Source: Actinomadura sp. CNU-125 (GTDB lineage: Bacteria > Actinomycetota > Actinomycetes > Streptosporangiales > Streptosporangiaceae). Taken from it: 64,000 nucleotides of DNA. The position numbers and the translations under genes are program-made. The notes under the pieces were generated by a model that saw nothing but the letters and a program-made list of their open reading frames with translations, made no database searches and had not been told where the DNA came from. Shown in pieces: positions 43,036 through 51,287 of this stretch. How positions within the stretch are numbered: the stretch's first letter is position 1; every line of letters starts with the position of its first letter. Location of the stretch: NCBI RefSeq assembly GCF_001942465.1, contig NZ_MKJY01000088.1:1-64000 (forward strand), read 5' to 3'.

Positions 43036-46000
43036 ATGAAGCACTCGATGCGAGCGGGTCTCACCCTGGCGGGGGGACTCCTCTTCGCCACCGCGGGCGG
43101 CCTCGCCTACGACGCCCTGACGGCCGCGCCCGCCCACGCGGCGGTGCCGGGCACGGAGCCGTGGCAGCGGTGCCCGCCCTACAGCACCGACTACAACCGG
43201 TTGGACTGCGACCCGAACGACACCGGGACGACGGTGCCCGGATTCGATCCGACGGACATCCGGCGACAGGTCCAGGAGATGCGGGAGCGGTTCGGCGGGC
43301 AGTACGCCCAGCCGCGGCGCCCCGCTCCGGAGGCCCGGCCCGAGACGCCGAAGCAGCGCCCGGAGAGCCGGCGGACCGAGCCGCGCCGACGGAGCGAGCC
43401 GCGGCCGTCGGCGGAGCGGCCGGACGAGAGCACCCCCGACCAGCCCCCGATCGTGCCACCGGACCGGGTCGTCCGGCCGCCGACGGACCGCCGCCCGGCA
43501 CCGGACCCTAAGCCGAACCCGACGGCGCCGAAGCCGAACCCGGCGCCGCCGTCCAGGACCGGCCCCGGCGCGCCGTCGAGCCCCGGCACCGGTCAGGCCC
43601 CGCCGTCCGGTCCAGGCGCTCCGGCGAACCCGGGCGGGCCCGGGAATCCGCCCGGGCAGGTGCCGAACACGCCGGGGACGCCGCAGCCGACGCGTCCGTC
43701 CAGGCCGGACGTCCCGCAGCCGGGCACCAACCCGCCGCCGTCGGGACCGCCCGGCGGGCCGGCCACCCCAGAGGACGAGGGAGACGGCCGGGCGCGACGG
43801 CTCGGTCCGGTGTGGAACCCGGGCGTCTGGGCCCGGTACTTGAACACTCGCTTCCAGATGTGGCTCTCCTCCAGCCAAGCTCCGACCGAGCCCGGCTATG
43901 TCTGGAAGAAGACGGCCGAGAAGACGCTCGAACGTTCGTGGGACAAGAACCAGAAAAGCGGTTGGAACACCTTTCCCGACCCTCAGTGGTACACCGCCCC
44001 CGGCTACGCCAAGCTCGCCGCTGAGCTCAGCTACGCGGCTTGGCAGGCATGGCTCGAGACACCGGGTGGCAACCGGAATGAAGTGAAGAAGATCGCGCAA
44101 CGTGTCGAGGAGCTTCGAGGGAAGCTGGACGAGGCCAGGGCGCGCGGCGATGCGGCCGCGGCCGCCAAGCTGGAACGCCTCCTGGCCAAGGCGGAGCTTC
44201 GCTTGGCGCAGGCGAAGGAGATCGAGACGGGCCTCTGGCCCGGCTTGGAGGAGTTGGAGAACGGCAACGGGCAGGAAGGACAGCAGGGGCAGGGCGAAGA
44301 CGGCGGCGAGGCCGGTACCGAGGGGCAAGGCGGCGAGGCCGGTACCGAGGGGCAAGGCGGCGAGGCGGGTAGCGAAGGCCAGGGCGGCCAGAGTGCGCCG
44401 AACCAGATCGAGGCCGGGCGGACGATCGAGCCGCCGAACTCTCCGGTCGCCCCCCAGCCAGAGGTTCCCCAGTCCGAGGGTTCCCAGCGCGATCTTCCCC
44501 GCCCCGAGGTTCCGCAGCGCGACCTTCCCCGGCCGGATGTCCCCGGGGGTGAGGAGCCGGTGGACCCGCCCGCGCAGCCGGACGGCCCGGGTGGGCCCGC
44601 CACGCCAGGCCACCCGTTCCCGGTTCCGTTGCCTGAGCCGGTGACGCCCGAGGGGCCCGAGCAGCCCGAGACGCCGAACCTGCCGGGTGATCCCACAGCG
44701 CCCGAGACTCCGCGGACTCCTGAAGGTCCCGGCCTACCGGCCGATCCCGAGCCGAACCTGCCCGGGGAACCCGAGGGTCCCGAGGGGCCCGGTCTACCGG
44801 GCGACCCCGAGCAGCCTGACGCGCCGGTTCTGCCCGGCGACCCCGAAGCGCCCGAGAGTCCGGGGACGCCCGAGGGGCCGGGTGAGGAGCCGTCCGACGA
44901 TGCCGAGGATGACCCGTTCCGTGTTCCTCCGGCGTTCCCGGCGGTTCGTCCGGGGCCGACCGTGCCCGGGACGCCCACGCCTCGGGAGCAGCCGCGCGTG
45001 CGGCCCGTGCCGGGCCGTCCGTCCGGTCCTGACCTGCCCGGACGGGTGCTGGAGCGTCCCCGGACGCCTGCCCCGGCCGGACAGTCGCGCCCGTCCGGTG
45101 GCCGGTCCGAGCCCTCGCGCCCGTCGGACACCCGTCCCGGGACCGGACGTCCGTCGGGCACCCGTCCGGGCGGAGGCGGTCGCCGACCGCGGCCGCGGCC
45201 CGCGCCCTCGCCCGTGCCCGCGACCGGCGGGCCGGTGCGTACCCTGCCCGCGCCCGTCCCGTCCCGCCCGCCGCTCGGAACCCCCAAGCCGGGACCGGCT
45301 CCCGAGTGGGACGAGACGGGACCGATCGTGAAGCGGGAACCGCCGATGCCGGATCGTCCGCCGCAGCAGCCGGTGAAGCCGAAGGTGGAGACGCCGAAGT
45401 TCACGCCGGACAAGGTTCCGGGGGTGACGGGCAAGTCGCCGTTGCGGGGTCGCAACATCGCGGCCGAGGTCGCGACTCTGGGGTTGGAGGAGTTGTACGG
45501 CAGAGCGCTCTCTCAGAACTTGAACTGGGCGGCGCAGAAGATCGCGGAGGATCCGGAGTTCGCGCGCCAGTTCGCCGAGGAGTACGACCGGTTCCAGGAG
45601 CTGTCGTGGGTCGAGCGGCGCAAGCGTGACTTCGGGCAGTTCCTGGGGTTCAACTCCGAGCGGTTCATCGAGGACTACTTCGTCCCCGAGTTGAGGGACC
45701 TTGCGGAGGAGGTCTTGAATCCGCCGCTGCCGCAGCAGACGACGCCGCCCGCTCCGGATGACGGCAGGACCAGGTTCGGGGTGATGACCCCGCAGGACTG
45801 GGCCAACACCCATACGACCGACGCGCTCTACCGCTACAAGGTGGGCGAGGAAGGCCAGAACCTCGACCTGCTGCTGCGCGACGAGCCGCGCCGTGCCCCG
45901 GCGTCCGCCCCTGCTCCGGCGGAGGAACCGGATCGGGAGGAGGAGGAAAAGGAGGACGACGACGGGCCGAGCGGGCACGAGAAGCGCATGGAGATGATCG

Positions 46001-46317
46001 AGGAGGGCCGGGAGTACCGGCGCCAGAAGGAGGCGGAAGAGAACTCCGGGAACGAGCGGCCGGATAACCACGACGGTGGTCACGGGCTGAGCGACGGCGG
46101 TGGTGACGCCCCGGCGCCCAGCGCGCCAGCGCCCGCGCCGAGCGCTCCGCCTTCGGGCGGGTCGTCCAACACCATCGACGGGGGCGGCTCCGGCGGAGCG
46201 CCGCCGCAGGGCGGCGGCCCCGCACCGGCGCCCACGGCCCCAAGCTCGCCAGGGAACGCGGATTCCGATCCCGCACATTCGATGAACAAGCTCGACGATC
46301 CGTCCATCAAGGCCTGA
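43036..46317 (+). CDS. Large secreted proline-rich repetitive protein of unknown function
   Basis: The 1093-residue protein has a signal peptide: MKHSMRAGLTLAGGLLFATA, a second short hydrophobic stretch, and a likely cleavage after APAHA. Residues 50-250 are Pro/Arg rich. A short folded-looking domain follows near 270-400 (GYVWKKTAEKTLERSWDKNQ, then a charged coiled-coil-like ELRGKLDEARARGDAAAAAK). Next come GEAGTEGQG repeats, VPQRDLPRP repeats and long GDPEAPE/GPEGPGLPG-type repeats. A second helical domain lies near 810-900 (LEELYGRALSQNLNWAAQKI). The tail is Glu and Pro rich. No sortase motif, C-terminal membrane helix or lipobox is seen, so it is probably released or wall-associated. I do not recognise the family. 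The 3.3-kb frame is intact. GGC before the ATG is a weak ribosome site. Confidence 0.75.
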   Translation: MKHSMRAGLTLAGGLLFATAGGLAYDALTAAPAHAAVPGTEPWQRCPPYSTDYNRLDCDPNDTGTTVPGFDPTDIRRQVQEMRERFGGQYAQPRRPAPEARPETPKQRPESRRTEPRRRSEPRPSAERPDESTPDQPPIVPPDRVVRPPTDRRPAPDPKPNPTAPKPNPAPPSRTGPGAPSSPGTGQAPPSGPGAPANPGGPGNPPGQVPNTPGTPQPTRPSRPDVPQPGTNPPPSGPPGGPATPEDEGDGRARRLGPVWNPGVWARYLNTRFQMWLSSSQAPTEPGYVWKKTAEKTLERSWDKNQKSGWNTFPDPQWYTAPGYAKLAAELSYAAWQAWLETPGGNRNEVKKIAQRVEELRGKLDEARARGDAAAAAKLERLLAKAELRLAQAKEIETGLWPGLEELENGNGQEGQQGQGEDGGEAGTEGQGGEAGTEGQGGEAGSEGQGGQSAPNQIEAGRTIEPPNSPVAPQPEVPQSEGSQRDLPRPEVPQRDLPRPDVPGGEEPVDPPAQPDGPGGPATPGHPFPVPLPEPVTPEGPEQPETPNLPGDPTAPETPRTPEGPGLPADPEPNLPGEPEGPEGPGLPGDPEQPDAPVLPGDPEAPESPGTPEGPGEEPSDDAEDDPFRVPPAFPAVRPGPTVPGTPTPREQPRVRPVPGRPSGPDLPGRVLERPRTPAPAGQSRPSGGRSEPSRPSDTRPGTGRPSGTRPGGGGRRPRPRPAPSPVPATGGPVRTLPAPVPSRPPLGTPKPGPAPEWDETGPIVKREPPMPDRPPQQPVKPKVETPKFTPDKVPGVTGKSPLRGRNIAAEVATLGLEELYGRALSQNLNWAAQKIAEDPEFARQFAEEYDRFQELSWVERRKRDFGQFLGFNSERFIEDYFVPELRDLAEEVLNPPLPQQTTPPAPDDGRTRFGVMTPQDWANTHTTDALYRYKVGEEGQNLDLLLRDEPRRAPASAPAPAEEPDREEEEKEDDDGPSGHEKRMEMIEEGREYRRQKEAEENSGNERPDNHDGGHGLSDGGGDAPAPSAPAPAPSAPPSGGSSNTIDGGGSGGAPPQGGGPAPAPTAPSSPGNADSDPAHSMNKLDDPSIKA

Positions 46318-46386
46318 CCCTTCGCTGAGCCGAGGCCCGCACCGAGCCGGTGCGGGCCTCACGCGTGCCTGCTCGTCGGCGCGGCC

Positions 46387-47019
46387 TTATGTCACGTTGC
46401 CGAGGTTGGCCAAGGCGTCGTGGACGTGCTGTTGGGGCGGTTCGCTCGCGGGCAGGGGGCGGCGGGCGGCCTCGGTGCGCAGGCCGTCGAGGAGGAAGGC
46501 GGCTTGGCGGCGCCAGGCGTCCGGGGCGGCCTCGGCGGTCGCGCGGGCCAGCAGGGCGTTGGAGGCGAAGGCGAACACCAGGTCCGCGTTGGTGAAGTCG
46601 GGGCGCAGGGCGCCGGACTCCCGGGCCCGCCGGACGATGCGTTGTGCGGCGTCCATGGTCCGTTCGCATACGGTCATGAGGCGCTCCGCGCCCGGATAAC
46701 GGCCGCCGACCACGTCGGCGACGGCGGGGTCGGTGGCCTGGAGTTCGCAGAGTCTCTCGACGTAGAAGGCGAATCCCTCCCAGGGGTCCTCGAAGGACAG
46801 GGCGTGCCGTGCGACCTCGTCCAGGCGGCTCGCCGCACGATCGGTCACGACCTCGTCGATGAGCGCTTCGCGCGTGCCGAAGAGGTTGTAGAGGGTGCCG
46901 TGGCTCACGCCCGCCCGCCGGGCGATCTCCTTCAGCGGTACTTGCAGGCCGCGCTCCTGGAAGAGCTCGGCGGCGGCTGCTCGCAGCTTCTCCGCGTTCC
47001 GCTGCGCGTCGGCCCGCAT
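46387..47019 (-). CDS. TetR family repressor
   Basis: The 210-residue protein has an N-terminal HTH (VPLKEIARRAGVSHGTLYNL, then FGTREALIDEVV) and a helical effector domain with FEDPWEGFAFYVERLCELQA and LMTVCERTMDAAQRIVRRAR, which resembles the TetR_C_7/SbtR-like group. AAGGAGG precedes the ATG at 47019. It diverges from an SDR gene with two nearly identical palindromes in between, so it most likely represses itself and the SDR. Confidence 0.92.
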   Translation of the reverse strand: MRADAQRNAEKLRAAAAELFQERGLQVPLKEIARRAGVSHGTLYNLFGTREALIDEVVTDRAASRLDEVARHALSFEDPWEGFAFYVERLCELQATDPAVADVVGGRYPGAERLMTVCERTMDAAQRIVRRARESGALRPDFTNADLVFAFASNALLARATAEAAPDAWRRQAAFLLDGLRTEAARRPLPASEPPQQHVHDALANLGNVT

Positions 47020-47083
47020 CGGCTGGTTCCTCCTTGGTTTCGGCTGGGCGTCCGGCCCGGCGCGTCCCGTCCGTCCACAGAAC

Positions 47084-47141
47084 TTGACCCCACGGTCAAT
47101 CTGCATGCTACCGTCGAAATGTAAGTTGACCCCATGGTCAA
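47084..47141. promoter_or_regulatory. Twin TetR operators
   Basis: TTGACC-CCAC-GGTCAA (47084-47099) and TTGACC-CCAT-GGTCAA (47126-47141) are two perfect 6-bp-arm palindromes differing at one centre base, spaced 42 bp apart (four helical turns). They lie between the divergent TetR and SDR genes. Confidence 0.8.
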
Positions 47142-47167
47142 GTTGAGTGAGTGAGGAGCATCCCCGC

Positions 47168-47878
47168 ATGTCGAAAGTGATCGCCGTCTTCGGTGCCGGG
47201 ACCGGTCTCGGGGCGTCCGTCGCCCGCCGCTTCGGCCGTGAAGGCTTCCGTGTCGCGCTGGTCGCGCGCCGACGAGAGCGCTTGGACGCCCTCGTCGAGC
47301 GACTGGCGGAGGACGGCGTCGAGGCGGCCGGTTTCACCGCCGACCTGTCCCGGCCCGCCGAGGTGCCGGCGCTGATCGCGAGCATCCGCGACCGTTTCGG
47401 CCGCATCGACGTGATCGAGTACGGGCCGTTCGGCACCGAGCAGAACTTCACCCCGGCCGCCGAGACGGACGCCGCCGTCCTGGAGGAGGGCCTCCCGATG
47501 TTCTTGCTGACGCCCGTGGAGGTGGTTCGGGCGGTCCTGCCGGAGTGGACCGAGCGGGGAGACGGCGCGTTCCTGCTGACCACCGGCGTCACGGCCGTCC
47601 ACCCCATGCCCCGGCTCAGCGGCCTGGCGCCCCTCGGAGCCGCCGCCCGCAACTACCTGTACTCACTTCACGGTGAGCTGGCCGACGCGGGCATCTACGC
47701 CGGGACTCTCTCCGTCGGGGCGATGATCGCCCGCAGCGAGTTGAGCGCACTCGTCGCTCAAGCCGGAACCGGCGAGGGGACGGCCTCGGAGTTTCCCGTC
47801 GTCGACCCCGACGACCTCGCCGAGCACTACTGGGACATGTACACCAAGCGCGACCGGATCGAGCAGATTTACCCGTAG
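47168..47878 (+). CDS. Short-chain dehydrogenase/reductase family protein, atypical active site
   Basis: The 236-residue protein has the Rossmann start VIAVFGAGTGLGASVARRFG and VALVARRRERLDALVERLAE. The usual NNAG segment reads EYGPFG, and the catalytic Ser/Tyr-xxx-Lys region is altered (LLTTGVTAVHPMPRLSGLAP, then LGAAARNYLYSLHGEL), with no canonical YxxxK. It may bind NAD(P) without standard SDR catalysis. The ATG at 47168 has GAGGAG 11 bases upstream. It is controlled, by inference, by the divergent TetR repressor through the twin operators. Confidence 0.85.
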   Translation: MSKVIAVFGAGTGLGASVARRFGREGFRVALVARRRERLDALVERLAEDGVEAAGFTADLSRPAEVPALIASIRDRFGRIDVIEYGPFGTEQNFTPAAETDAAVLEEGLPMFLLTPVEVVRAVLPEWTERGDGAFLLTTGVTAVHPMPRLSGLAPLGAAARNYLYSLHGELADAGIYAGTLSVGAMIARSELSALVAQAGTGEGTASEFPVVDPDDLAEHYWDMYTKRDRIEQIYP

Positions 47879-47914
47879 CGCGGAGCGCGGAGGCGTTAGG
47901 GCGAGGGGAGCCGC

Positions 47915-48070
47915 CTAAAGCAGCATCGCGGCGACGGCGAGGATCATGAAGATGATGCACATTCCGGTTCCGATGAACGCGCCGTGCACGATGCCGAGCG
48001 CGTATCGGTCGGACGGTCCCCGGTGGCTTCGCGGCGATTGCCTCGGTGGTGTGTGCGTGTGGGTGTTCAC
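47915..48070 (-). CDS. Small membrane protein, 51 aa
   Basis: The GTG start at 48070 overlaps the stop of the HATPase gene (GTGA). The product begins VNTHTHTPPRQSPRSHRGPS and ends in one hydrophobic helix, GTGMCIIFMILAVAAMLL. Translation coupled to an anti-sigma-type ATPase and a clear single-span topology support a real gene. The function is unknown. It may anchor or modulate the ATPase (speculative). Confidence 0.55.
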   Translation of the reverse strand: MNTHTHTPPRQSPRSHRGPSDRYALGIVHGAFIGTGMCIIFMILAVAAMLL

Positions 48071-48552
48071 GGGAGCTTCACCTCGAACCACACCTTGACC
48101 TCGGTGTCGGACGTCGCGGTTCCCCACCGGTCGCTGAACGCTTCCACGAGGTCGAGCCCGCGACCGCTCTCGGCGTCCGGTGCCGCAGGCCCCCGGCGTT
48201 GAGGTTCCGCACCGTCCCGGATGCCGTTGACGACGGACACCCTTGCCGAATCCCCGTTGACCTCGTACTCGATGCCGACGTGCAGCCCGTCCCCGTAGAG
48301 GATCGCGTTCGTGAGCGCTTCCGAGAGCGACTGGAGCAGATCCGCGATGGCCGATTGGCCGACGCCGTCGTTCTCGAGTCTGCCTTGCAGCCATCGCCGT
48401 CCGACCGCGACGTTCTCCAGTTCCGCCGCGAGCCGCACGGTCCCGTGTGGTGGACGTCTTGCGGTGCTTGCAGCGGACGATCCTTCGCGTGCGTTCACCG
48501 GGCCCGTCCGTCCGCTCGTCCCGGCCGGGCGACGCCTGCCTGCCAGCCCCAT
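48067..48552 (-). CDS. HATPase-domain regulatory protein (RsbW/anti-sigma-factor-like)
   Basis: The protein of about 161 residues carries a GHKL ATPase fold: the N-box LLQSLSEALTNAILYG, DSARVSVVNGIRDG and GRGLDLVEAFSDRWGTATSD. The H-box of histidine kinases is absent. Such stand-alone ATPases in actinomycetes are often encoded with XRE-DUF5753 and DUF397 genes, as here, and act in developmental or sigma-factor control. ATG 48552 with GAGGGGAG upstream is preferred over the GTG at 48588. The small membrane protein gene is coupled downstream. Confidence 0.82.
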   Translation of the reverse strand: MGLAGRRRPAGTSGRTGPVNAREGSSAASTARRPPHGTVRLAAELENVAVGRRWLQGRLENDGVGQSAIADLLQSLSEALTNAILYGDGLHVGIEYEVNGDSARVSVVNGIRDGAEPQRRGPAAPDAESGRGLDLVEAFSDRWGTATSDTEVKVWFEVKLP

Positions 48553-48733
48553 GTCCCCGCTCCCCTCGTTCGGGCACGGCGTGTCCACCTGATCCCCAAA
48601 GCGCCGGACACGCCGCGTATACCGTCGCTAAACTCAGAGTGTGCGTGACCGGCAATGCACTGGCAAGCGATTCGAGTGACCTAGTTCAAAAAATCGATGG
48701 TCAGTTGGCGGACAAATCCCTCGGGAGGTTGCG

Positions 48734-49588
48734 ATGGCGACAAGGCGGACGAGCCCCACGGTGCGGCGTCGGCGCCTGGCGGCGATCCTGCGCCAACTCC
48801 GCAAGGAGGCGAAGAAGACGAGGGAGGAGGCTGCGAAGTTCGCGAGCATCAGCCCCGTCACCATCAGCCGAATCGAGGCCGCCGCGCACAACCCCAAGCC
48901 CGGCGACATCGCGATGCTCTGCAAGTTCTACGAGCTTGGAGACAAGGAGACGGACGAGTTGGTGGCGCTCGCCCGTCAGTGCAGGATCAAGGGCTGGTGG
49001 CAGCATTACGACCTTCCGGACGCCATCAGCTCCTACACGGGCCTGGAGGAGGAGGTCGCCACGGTCCAGCAATACAGTCTCGATGTGGTCCCCGGGCTCC
49101 TGCAGACAAGTCCCTACGTTCGCGCCCTTATCGATGCCGAACTGAAGGCTTATTCCGAAGAAGAGGCCGAGCGCATGCTGGAGGTGCGCAAGAAGAGATG
49201 GGTGCGTCTGGAGGGAGACGACCCGCTGAAGACTTGGTGCGTTCTCAACGAGGACGTACTCCGGCGGCGGGTGGGCGGTTCCAAGGTGATGCGCGAGCAA
49301 CTGCATCACCTGGTCGCTCTGTCTCGTAGAGAGAACGTAGAGATTCAGGTCCTGGCCTTCGAGGCGGGAGCCCATCCGGCGATCGCCAACGGCGGGTTCA
49401 CCATCCTTGGCTTCCCGGAACAACTCGACCCGGACGTTGTCTATGTGGAACTGCCTCTGGGTAATATCTACTTGGAAAAACCAACAGAGATTGCGACATA
49501 CACTCAGTTGTTCAACCAACTACGTGCTCGGGCGCTGGGTCCCAATGAGTCACGTTCGTTGATCGCAGAGATAGCTGACCAGATATAA
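48734..49588 (+). CDS. XRE-type regulator with DUF5753 domain
   Basis: In this 284-residue protein residues 10-75 form an XRE HTH (REEAAKFASISPVTISRIEA, then AAHNPKPGDIAMLCKFYELG). The remainder is DUF5753: EEEVATVQQYSLDVVPGLLQ, then TSPYVRAL, VRKKRWVRLEGDDPLKTWCV, and FTILGFPEQLDPDVVYVE. This is the WhiJ/AbaA-like architecture of actinomycete differentiation regulators, which work with a DUF397 partner. The DUF397 gene follows 15 bp downstream and the HATPase gene is divergent, completing the usual trio. GGGAGG is five bases before the ATG. Confidence 0.93.
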   Translation: MATRRTSPTVRRRRLAAILRQLRKEAKKTREEAAKFASISPVTISRIEAAAHNPKPGDIAMLCKFYELGDKETDELVALARQCRIKGWWQHYDLPDAISSYTGLEEEVATVQQYSLDVVPGLLQTSPYVRALIDAELKAYSEEEAERMLEVRKKRWVRLEGDDPLKTWCVLNEDVLRRRVGGSKVMREQLHHLVALSRRENVEIQVLAFEAGAHPAIANGGFTILGFPEQLDPDVVYVELPLGNIYLEKPTEIATYTQLFNQLRARALGPNESRSLIAEIADQI

Positions 49589-49603
49589 CGGAGGTGTTTT
49601 GTC

Positions 49604-49900
49604 GTGGAACTGAACAATGAGTTGAGTTGGCGGAGCGATGCAACGTGCGTTGCAGTGGGCATTTGGCGTAAAAGTGCGCACAGCGGTCAGGGTGGTGTTG
49701 ACTGTGTCGAGGTCGCGGGTTGGCGTAAGAGTCGCCACAGCAACAACGGCGGAGCGTGCGTTGAGGTGGGGGCGTGCGGGTGTTGCGGGACGGCCGTGCG
49801 TGACAGCAAGGACCCGGACGGGCCGAAGCTCGCGTTCGGTGTCGCGGCGTGGCGGTCGTTCCACGCCGACGTCGTCGCCGGTCGGTACGACCTGACCTGA
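49604..49900 (+). CDS. DUF397 protein with duplicated N-terminal motif
   Basis: The 98-residue protein has the DUF397 core WRKSRHSNNGGACVEVGACG and RDSKDPDGPKLAFGVAAWRS. The WRKSxxSxxGGxxCVEV unit occurs twice in tandem (first as WRKSAHSGQGGVDCVEV), which makes the protein about 25-30 residues longer than typical DUF397 proteins. GTG 49604 is preceded by GGAGGTG. It is the usual partner of the XRE-DUF5753 protein encoded just upstream. Six GACCT repeats cross its stop codon. Confidence 0.88.
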   Translation: MELNNELSWRSDATCVAVGIWRKSAHSGQGGVDCVEVAGWRKSRHSNNGGACVEVGACGCCGTAVRDSKDPDGPKLAFGVAAWRSFHADVVAGRYDLT

Positions 49901-49918
49901 CCTGACCTGACCTGACCT
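49889..49918 (+). repeat. GACCT pentanucleotide microsatellite, six copies
   Basis: (GACCT)x6 spans the last codons and the stop of the DUF397 gene. A change in copy number after the stop would be silent. A change before it could alter the last residues. Confidence 0.85.
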
Positions 49919-49991
49919 GGCGACGCGTCGACGAGGATCTGTGGGGGCTGCTCGCCGGTCGTCGGGCTGCCTGCGGGGATACGTTCGGCGG

Positions 49992-50429
49992 GTGAACGTT
50001 CGTGTGACCGGGGTCGTGATCGAGGACGCCGGATTCTGCTGCTCGATCAAGACACCGACACCGGCCGGTCCTGGTCTCTGCCGGGCGGGAAGGCCGAGGA
50101 GGGCGAGTCCCTCGCCGAGGCCCTGGTCCGGGAGATGCGTGAGGAGACCGGCGTCGACGTCATCGTCGGTCGGCTGCTGTATGTCTGCGATCACCCTGCC
50201 CGGCGGGGGTACGCACGTTGTGCACATCACCTTCGAGGCCCGCCGCGTCGGCGGCACCGTCGGGGAGGTCGTGGCCGGGGCCGATACCCGGCCGATCCGT
50301 GGCGTGGAGTTCGTAAAGCTTTCGGACCTGGTGGGGGTGGGATTCACTGAGCGGTTCGTGGAGCTTGCCCGGGCGGGCTTCCCCGGCGCCGGGTCCTATA
50401 TGGGCGCCAAGAACAACATCGGCCTGTGA
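49992..50429 (+). CDS. Nudix hydrolase (two frameshifts)
   Basis: The start VNVRVTGVVIEDAG is followed, one base back, by RILLLDQDTDTGRSWSLPGG and then KAEEGESLAEALVREMREET (a complete Nudix box) and VGRLLYVCDHPA. The first frame resumes with THVVHITFEARRVGG and runs to GSYMGAKNNIGL. Breaks fall near 50028 and 50205. The joined product of about 146 residues has the size of MutT-like hydrolases acting on nucleoside triphosphates or sugar nucleotides. The GTG start at 49992 has only a weak ribosome site. Confidence 0.8.
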   Translation: MNVRVTGVVIEDAGFCCSIKTPTPAGPGLCRAGRPRRASPSPRPWSGRCVRRPASTSSSVGCCMSAITLPGGGTHVVHITFEARRVGGTVGEVVAGADTRPIRGVEFVKLSDLVGVGFTERFVELARAGFPGAGSYMGAKNNIGL

Positions 50430-50474
50430 CCGGGCGGCGCCGTTCGACACCTCGATGAGGCGCCTGTCCCCGCA

Positions 50475-51226
50475 CTACGGTCGGCGGCCGAGGGTGGTTA
50501 CCGGGGGCGCATCCGGGCGCGTCCACTGCGGGACGGGACGGCTCGTGGGGCCCCACGTCGCGTCGCCGTTCGCGTCCGTGCGCCACGACCAGCACGGGAC
50601 GTCGCCTTCGGGGCGGCCCTCGGGGTTGTCCTCCCACGCTTCGCCGCGCCCGTAGGGCGTCATGTCGAGCAGGCCGAGGGACGGGTTGACGCGCTCGTTG
50701 CCGCGGCCCGTCGTGGAGTAGGTGAGGAACGTGCGGTCGCCGTCGCGCAGGAAGCAGGTGATGTAGCCCATGTCGCCGCCGACCGGCTCGTCCAGGTCGC
50801 GTACCGAGTACCAGGGCTGGGTGTATCCCATGAACTCGACGAAGGCGGCCACCTCGTCCCACGCGCCCGTGGTCAGGACGGCGTACGAGACGCCGCGGGC
50901 GTGAGGTAGGACGCGTCGTGCACGTGCCAGGCCGTGGTGGTGCAGCCCTCGCACTGCCCCTGGTGGGGTGCCCCGTCGTGCCACATGTGCTTGTAGACGA
51001 CGAGTTCGTCGCGGCCCTCGAACAGGTCGAGGAACGGGACGGGGCCGTCGGGGCCGACGACCTCGACCGTCCCGTCGAACTCCACCATCGGCAGGCGGCG
51101 GCGGGCGGCGGCGATGGCGTCGCCCTCGCGGGTGTGGGCCTTCTCGCGGGCGAGGAGTTCGTCGCGCGCCGCCTGCCAGGCGGACATGTCGACGACGGGC
51201 GGGCGGCCGGACGGCGCGGTGGTCAT
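50475..51226 (-). CDS. DUF899 family thioredoxin-like protein (one frameshift)
   Basis: The first part reads MTTAPSGRPPVVDMSAWQAA, PFLDLFEGRDELVVYKHMWH and GQCEGCTTTAWHVHDASYL. The second, one base out of frame, reads ARGVSYAVLTTGAWDEVAAF, VEFMGYTQPWYSVRD and RTFLTYSTTGRGNERVN. Adding one C near 50900 (giving YLHARGV) joins them into a protein of about 250 residues. DUF899 proteins have a thioredoxin fold with CxxC (here CEGC), and their substrate is unknown. GGAGGA precedes the ATG at 51226. It follows an alpha/beta hydrolase gene on the same strand. Confidence 0.85.
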
Positions 51227-51287
51227 GGTGTCCTCCGTGGTTTCTCGTGCCGGGTTCAACGGGACAGACACGTCACCCGGCCGGAAC

